Positions 59,060 through 64,000 of a stretch of DNA of 64,000 bases are shown here, in pieces (positions within the stretch are counted from its first letter, which is position 1; each line of letters begins with the position of its first letter). This DNA is from Bubalus kerabau (lineage: Eukaryota; Chordata; Mammalia; Artiodactyla; Bovidae), in contig NC_073641.1 of assembly GCF_029407905.1 (NCBI RefSeq), forward strand, positions 16,971,001-17,035,000. The letters are read 5' to 3'. The notes under the pieces were generated by a model. The model searched no databases, was not told where the DNA came from, and worked only from the letters and a program-made list of their open reading frames with translations. The translations under genes were made by a program, and so were the position numbers.

Positions 59060-61480
59060 TTACACCCAAAAAATATGTCCTTTTCATCACAGGGGACTGG
59101 AATGCAACAGTAGGAAGTCAAGAGATACCTGGAGTAACAGGCAAACTTCAATTTGGAGTACAAAATGAAGCAGGGCAAAGGCTAACAGAGTTTTGCCAAG
59201 AGAATGCACTGGTCATAGCAAACACCCTCTTCCAACAACACAAGAGAAGACTCTGCACATGGACATCACCAGATGGTCAATACTGAAATCAGACTGATTA
59301 TCTTCTTTGCAGACAAAGATGGAGAAGTTCTATACAGTCAGCAAAAACAAGACTGGGAGCTGACTGTGGCTAAGTTCTCATTGCAAAATTCAGACTTAAA
59401 TTAAAGAAAGTAGGGAAAACCACTAGACTATTCAGGTATGACCTAAATCAAATCCCTTATGATTATTCAGTGAAAGTGAGACACAGATTCAAGGGATTAG
59501 ATCTGATAGTCAGAGTGCCTAAAGAACCATGGACAGAGGTTCGTGACATTGTACAGGAGGCAGGGATCAAAACCATCCCCAAGAAAAAGAAAGGCAAAAA
59601 AGGCAAAATGGTTGTCTGAGGAGGCCTTACAAATAGCTGAGAAAAGAAGAGAAGCTAAAGGAAAAGGAGAAAAGGAAAAATATATCCATTTCAATACAGA
59701 GTTCCAAAGAATAGCAAGGAGAGATAAGAAAGCTTTCCTAAGTGTCAATGCAAAGAAATGGAGGAAAACAATAGAATGGGAAAGACTAGAGATCTCTTCA
59801 AGAAAATTAGAAATACTAAGGGAATATTTCATGCAAAGATAGGCAAAATAAAGGACAGAAACAGTATGGACCTAACAGAAGCAGAAATATTAAGAAGTGG
59901 CAAGAATACACAGAAAAACTGTACAAAAAAGATCTTCACAACCCAGATAATCACGATGGTGTGATCACTCACCTAGAGCCAGATATCCTGGAATGTGAAC
60001 TCAAGTGGGCCTTAGGAAGCATCACTATGAACAAAGCTAGTGGAGGTGATGGAATTCCAGTTGAGCTATTTCAAATCCTAAAAGATGATGCTGTGAAAGT
60101 GCTGCACTGAATATGCCAGCAAATTTGGAAAACACAGCAGTGCCCACAGGACTGGAAAAGGTCAGGTTTCATTCCAATCCCAAAGAAAGGTAATGCCAAA
60201 GAATGCTCAAACTAACGCACAATTGCCTTCATGTCACATGCTAGTAAAGTAATGCTCAAAATTCTTCAAGCCAGGCTTCAACAGTACATGAACTGTGAAC
60301 TTCCAGATGTTCAAGCTGGATTTAGAAAAGGCAGAGGAACCAGAAATCAAATTGCCAACATCTGCTGGATCATCGAAAAAGTAAGAGAATTCCAGAAAAA
60401 CATCTACTTCTGCTTTCTTGATTACACCAAAGCCTTTGACTGTGTAGATCACAACAAACTGGAAAATTCTTCAAGAAATGGGAATACCACACCACCTTAC
60501 ATGTCGCCTGAGAAACCTGTATGCAGGTCAAGAAGCAATAGTTAAAACCGGGCATGGAACAACGAACTGTTCCAAACTGGGAACGGAGTATGTCAAGGCT
60601 ATACATTGTCACCCTGCTTTTTTAACTTATATGCAGAGTACATCATGTGAAATGCTGGGCTGGTTGAAGTACAAGCTGGTGTCAAGACTGCTGGGGAAAT
60701 ATCAATAACCTCAGATATGCAGATGACACCACCCTTATAGTAGAAAGTGAAGAGGAACTAAAGAGCCTCTTGATGAAAGTAAAAGAGGAGAGTGAAAAAG
60801 CTGACTTAAAACTTAACATTCAAAAAACTAAGATCATGGCGTCTGATCCCATCACTTAATGGCAAATAGATGGGGAAACAGATACAGTGACAGACCTTCT
60901 TTTCTTGGGCTTGAAAATCACTGTACATGGTGACTGCAGCCATGAAAGTAAAAGATACTTGCTCCTCGGAAGAAAAGCTATGATCAACTTAGCATATTAA
61001 AAAGCAGAGACATTACTTTGCCAACAAAGGTCCGTCTCATCAGAGCTATGGTTTTTCCAGGAGTTATGTATGGATGTGAGAGTTGGACTATAAAGAAAGC
61101 TGAGCGCTGAAGAATTGATGCTTTTGAACTATGGTGTTGGAGAAGACTCTTTAGAGTCCCTTGGAGTGTAAGATCAAACCAGCCAATCCTAAAAGAAATC
61201 AATCCTGAATATTCATAGGAAGGGTTGATGCTGAAGCTGAAACTCCGATACTTTGGCCACCTGATGCGAAGAACTGACTCACTGGGAAAGACCCTGATTC
61301 TGAGAAAGATTAAAGGCAGGAGGAGAAGGGGATGACAGAGGATGAGATGGTTGGATGGCATCACCAACTTGATGGACATGAGTTTGAGCAGGCTCTGGGA
61401 GTTGGTGATGGACAGGGAAGCCTCTTGTGCTGCAGTCCACAGAATCACAAAGAGTCAGACATCGCTCAGCAACTGAACAG
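59060..61480 (+). mobile_element. BovB LINE, endonuclease to 3' end
   Basis: A 2.4-kb plus-strand copy. It starts in the endonuclease (KDVLFITGDWNATVGSQ), passes the basic linker (KKKGKKGK), motif A (60405-60445, with FLDYTKAFDCVDH) and YADD nucleotides near 60715, and ends caactgaacag. Many frameshifts; part of the SDH motif region is deleted near 59370. Confidence 0.9.
60231..60545 (+). pseudogene. BovB reverse-transcriptase motif A remnant
   Basis: A 104-codon open frame: SHASKVMLKILQARLQQYM, VQAGFRKGRGTRNQIANI, then FCFLDYTKAFDCVDHNKLE. The frame shifts after NKLE, as in the copy at 49209. It lacks YADD. Confidence 0.82.
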
Positions 61481-63314
61481 ACAGAAAATTTTCATAATCC
61501 ATATACACAAAAGCTTTTGGAGTTCTCAATAATTTTTAAGATTTTAAAGGGATCTCGAGCTTAAAAAATGTGAGGCAGATATATTGGGAAATAGCAAGCA
61601 AAGGTGACTGGGCCCCTAGGCATATATTAGATATTGAATGTATGTAGGAATTTATTGAATTGGCATTTTTGTGAATAAGTTTATCAGTGATAATACTAAA
61701 CAATATAATTTAGGTAGAAAATACAATATGGGTTGTAAATTATTGTAAGTTCTCGTCTATATAGGATCCAGAGAAATAAAAGTTCAAAGACATAGGATAA
61801 AAAAATGCTAGCATATGTAGTTTTTAGAGAGAAGGACAGAGGATGAAAAATATATAGTACTTATTTCAAAAAGCCATACCTAGATATATGTTTCAACAGA
61901 TATTTTATAAATTTGATTAATTTTATAGTTCTATTAGATAGTAAATCATTTAAAATGAAAAGTGTTACCATTATACTACCTCTATAGTATCAAGGAAAGA
62001 TGAAATAATCTTCAGTGCAATTTTAGTTATATTTTTACATTGTTTGAAAATTGGTGATTCATATGGGTTGCTTAATATAAATATTCAACTAATCAGAATA
62101 TCTCATTAATAGGCCATTCTAGATAGACTTTACTGTTTCAGAATTTTTTTTACATCATCATTTTGTAAGACAGAAATACAGCTTTAGATCAGAGTTAGGT
62201 CTAGGAATCTATGTCAAAAGAATCTAAGTGCTCATTCTAATTAAAAAACAAAACCAAAATAAAATCCCACAATCTAGAATGTGTGTTCATAGTTAGTAGT
62301 TACAAAAGAAGAAACAGACTAAGTCCATGCAGACTATGATTAAAAAAAAAATAGCATTCATAGGGCCTCAAATGAACTCTAGAGCTGCACAATTCAAAAG
62401 CTTGATTGGGAATTTCTCAATATTCATTCCTGTATTTACCATATACCCAAGAGAAGGAAAGGACTAACTGAAGCCTTTACATGCCTCTGAGTGGTTCACC
62501 AGTGCTGGTTTACAGTATTCTTTTCCCCAGTCACCATCACACTTCTCTGGGTGTTTGCAGGTTAACATAATTCTCAACATTATTGTCCAGGCCATAAGGC
62601 AGAGTTATTCAGAGGCCATTTATTCTTTATGCTGCTTGATTATCACTCTATGTAGTGATAAAACTGCCCCCTATTGAGCATATATGTGAAATAGAAAGTT
62701 CTAAAGAAAGATATACCTATAATTGCAATTTGAAGACTTATATTCCATTAAAAGTTGCTCTGGGGCATGACACAATCAATACATCTATCTGCCCTCTTAA
62801 TAAATATGAATGTTAAAATAGTAATCCTTTTACTTATGATATAACCAAGCTAAATAAACAGAAACATTAAGAAATAAACTTTACATTCAAATAACTCATT
62901 TGTGACTCCCAGTCACAAAAAATGATCGCAAATGATCAGGTTAGGATTTATAAATTCCTGCAAATTACTCTGTTTGGAGACTAAAACCAATTAGTTAGAA
63001 CAGAAACCTTCCTTCTTCTCTAGCAAATATGAAAGAATGTGTTTCTGCCATTTGGTTTCCCTTCAGGACACAACTGAAGCGACTCAGCAGCAGCAGAACA
63101 TATATGTGACTCTAAACTATACTACTTTCTATGGAAAAACATGACTTTTGCTTTATATAAAATATATTGCCCATCACCCCCATTTCTGGCATTTGAAATA
63201 AAACATTTGCAGTATTTTGTATTGACTATCACCAATTCAAAATATCTTTTCTTAACTTTGAAAACCAAAGATGTGCTAGGAGTTATTAAGACTATCTGTT
63301 CTGCATAAGTTATT
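61481..63314. other. Unique AT-rich intronic sequence
   Basis: No exon recognised. A short Bov-A2 tail (acaactgaagcgactcagca, then gcagc) occurs at about 63068-63096. The rest is unassigned. Confidence 0.45.
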
Positions 63315-63564
63315 TTGTTGTTCAGTCACTAAGTCATGTCCCACTCTTTGCAATTCCATGGAATGCAGCACACCAGGCTCCTTTGTCCTCCACCACCTCC
63401 CAGAGTTTGCTCAAATTTATGTTCATTGAGTTGGTGATGCTATCTAACCATCTCATCCTTTGCTACACCCATCTTTTGCCTTCAGTCTTTCCTAGCATCA
63501 GGGTCTTTTCCAATGAGTCAGCTCTTTGCATCTGGTGGCCAAAGAATTGGAGCTTTAGCTTCAG
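63315..63564 (-). mobile_element. BovB 3' end fragment
   Basis: Minus-strand tail of the older type (ttgttgttcagtcactaagt on the plus strand). It encodes the LQFFGHQMQRADSLEKTLMLG-like segment and is cut off near 63564. Confidence 0.85.
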
Positions 63565-63623
63565 TAACAATATACATGTATACTTAAATAATACAGCCAA
63601 GTACATATTTTTGATTCACATAT

Positions 63624-63719
63624 ATGTTTTGCTATATATATATATATATAAAATATATATTTTTACTAGTAGTAAATTAGTAATTACTAATACTATTAGT
63701 AAATAGTAATTTACTAATA

Positions 63720-63761
<42 letters not shown>

Positions 63762-63769
63762 CAAAACAT
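63624..63769. repeat. AT-rich palindrome with (TA)n arms
   Basis: Outer arms atgttttgctatatat (63624-63639) and atatatagcaaaacat (63754-63769) are exact inverted repeats. Inside are (TA)n tracts, then imperfect inverted repeats (actagtagtaaattagtaat and its partner around 63705-63722), with the centre near 63696. The right arm includes a (TG)n/(TA)n microsatellite at 63720-63760. Confidence 0.88.
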
Positions 63770-64000
63770 ATTATTATTAGTAACAAATTGTTCTGTGTTA
63801 GATAAGGGGAGTAACAAAAATGAGTTTTTATTTTACCTTCACTTATTCCTTCTCCAATGCTCATCCTTCCTTTTGCAGAAATGAGTTTCTTACCTAAATT
63901 ATTTTATTTCTCTTTGAAGAATTTTTTCTTAACACTTTTAGCAAGGCAATTCTACTAGTAACCAATTGCCTCGATTTTATTTTATTTTTTTTTTCTAACA
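63770..64000. other. Unassigned intronic sequence
   Basis: Nothing recognised. It ends in a T-rich run near 63979-63992. Confidence 0.35.

Noticed and set aside
1..64000. CRISPR array, prokaryotic operon or phage-like system
   Set aside because: No regularly spaced short repeats, ribosome-binding sites or compact gene order. Spliced exons and ruminant LINE/SINE families identify mammalian nuclear DNA.

Overview
The window is mammalian nuclear DNA, AT-rich and packed with retrotransposons. The repeats identify a ruminant (cattle, sheep, goat or a close relative). There are about sixteen BovB (RTE-class LINE) segments, many Bov-tA and Bov-A SINEs, ruminant L1 3' ends, a CHR-type tRNA SINE and a solo endogenous-retrovirus LTR. 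Older mammalian repeats (MIR, L2, MER5-like hAT, MLT1, L1M) fill in behind them.

The only host coding sequence I can support is two consecutive internal exons of one minus-strand gene, RNF180 (Rines), a membrane-anchored RING-type E3 ubiquitin ligase. The exon at 43773-43998 encodes the whole C3HC4 RING finger. The next exon, at 27397-27522, encodes the segment after it. Splice sites and phases fit (0 to 1, then 1 to 1) across a 16.25-kb intron. I did not find the large upstream exon or the terminal membrane-anchor exon, so the window is best read as lying inside RNF180, with everything else intronic.

Layout: 1-3.3 kb is an L1 fragment holding a Bov-tA, which in turn holds a BovB with an inverted 5' part. 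3.7-6.4 kb is a long minus-strand BovB. 6.4-14 kb is mostly unique DNA with old repeats. 14.4-15.6 and 21.6-24.4 kb are BovB; 17.4-18.7 kb contains a local direct duplication; 19-27 kb is rich in L1. 27.4-27.5 kb is the downstream RNF180 exon. 31-41 kb is a dense mixture of BovB, SINE and L1, including a BovB with its 5' end and a solo LTR with a 6-bp target-site duplication. 42.7-44.9 kb holds the RING exon flanked by BovB 3' ends in opposite orientation. 45-64 kb has MIR, MLT1, BovB, a long old L1 (51.1-55.9 kb), Bov-A2, another BovB and an AT-rich palindrome near the end.

I see no bacterial-type operon, CRISPR array or other undescribed molecular system. The points of interest are the insertion histories, which target-site duplications make readable, and an inverted BovB pair around the RING exon that could affect RNF180 RNA processing. 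Repeat family names come from recognition of the sequences, not from a database search; repeat edges without a target-site duplication are approximate by 10-30 bases.
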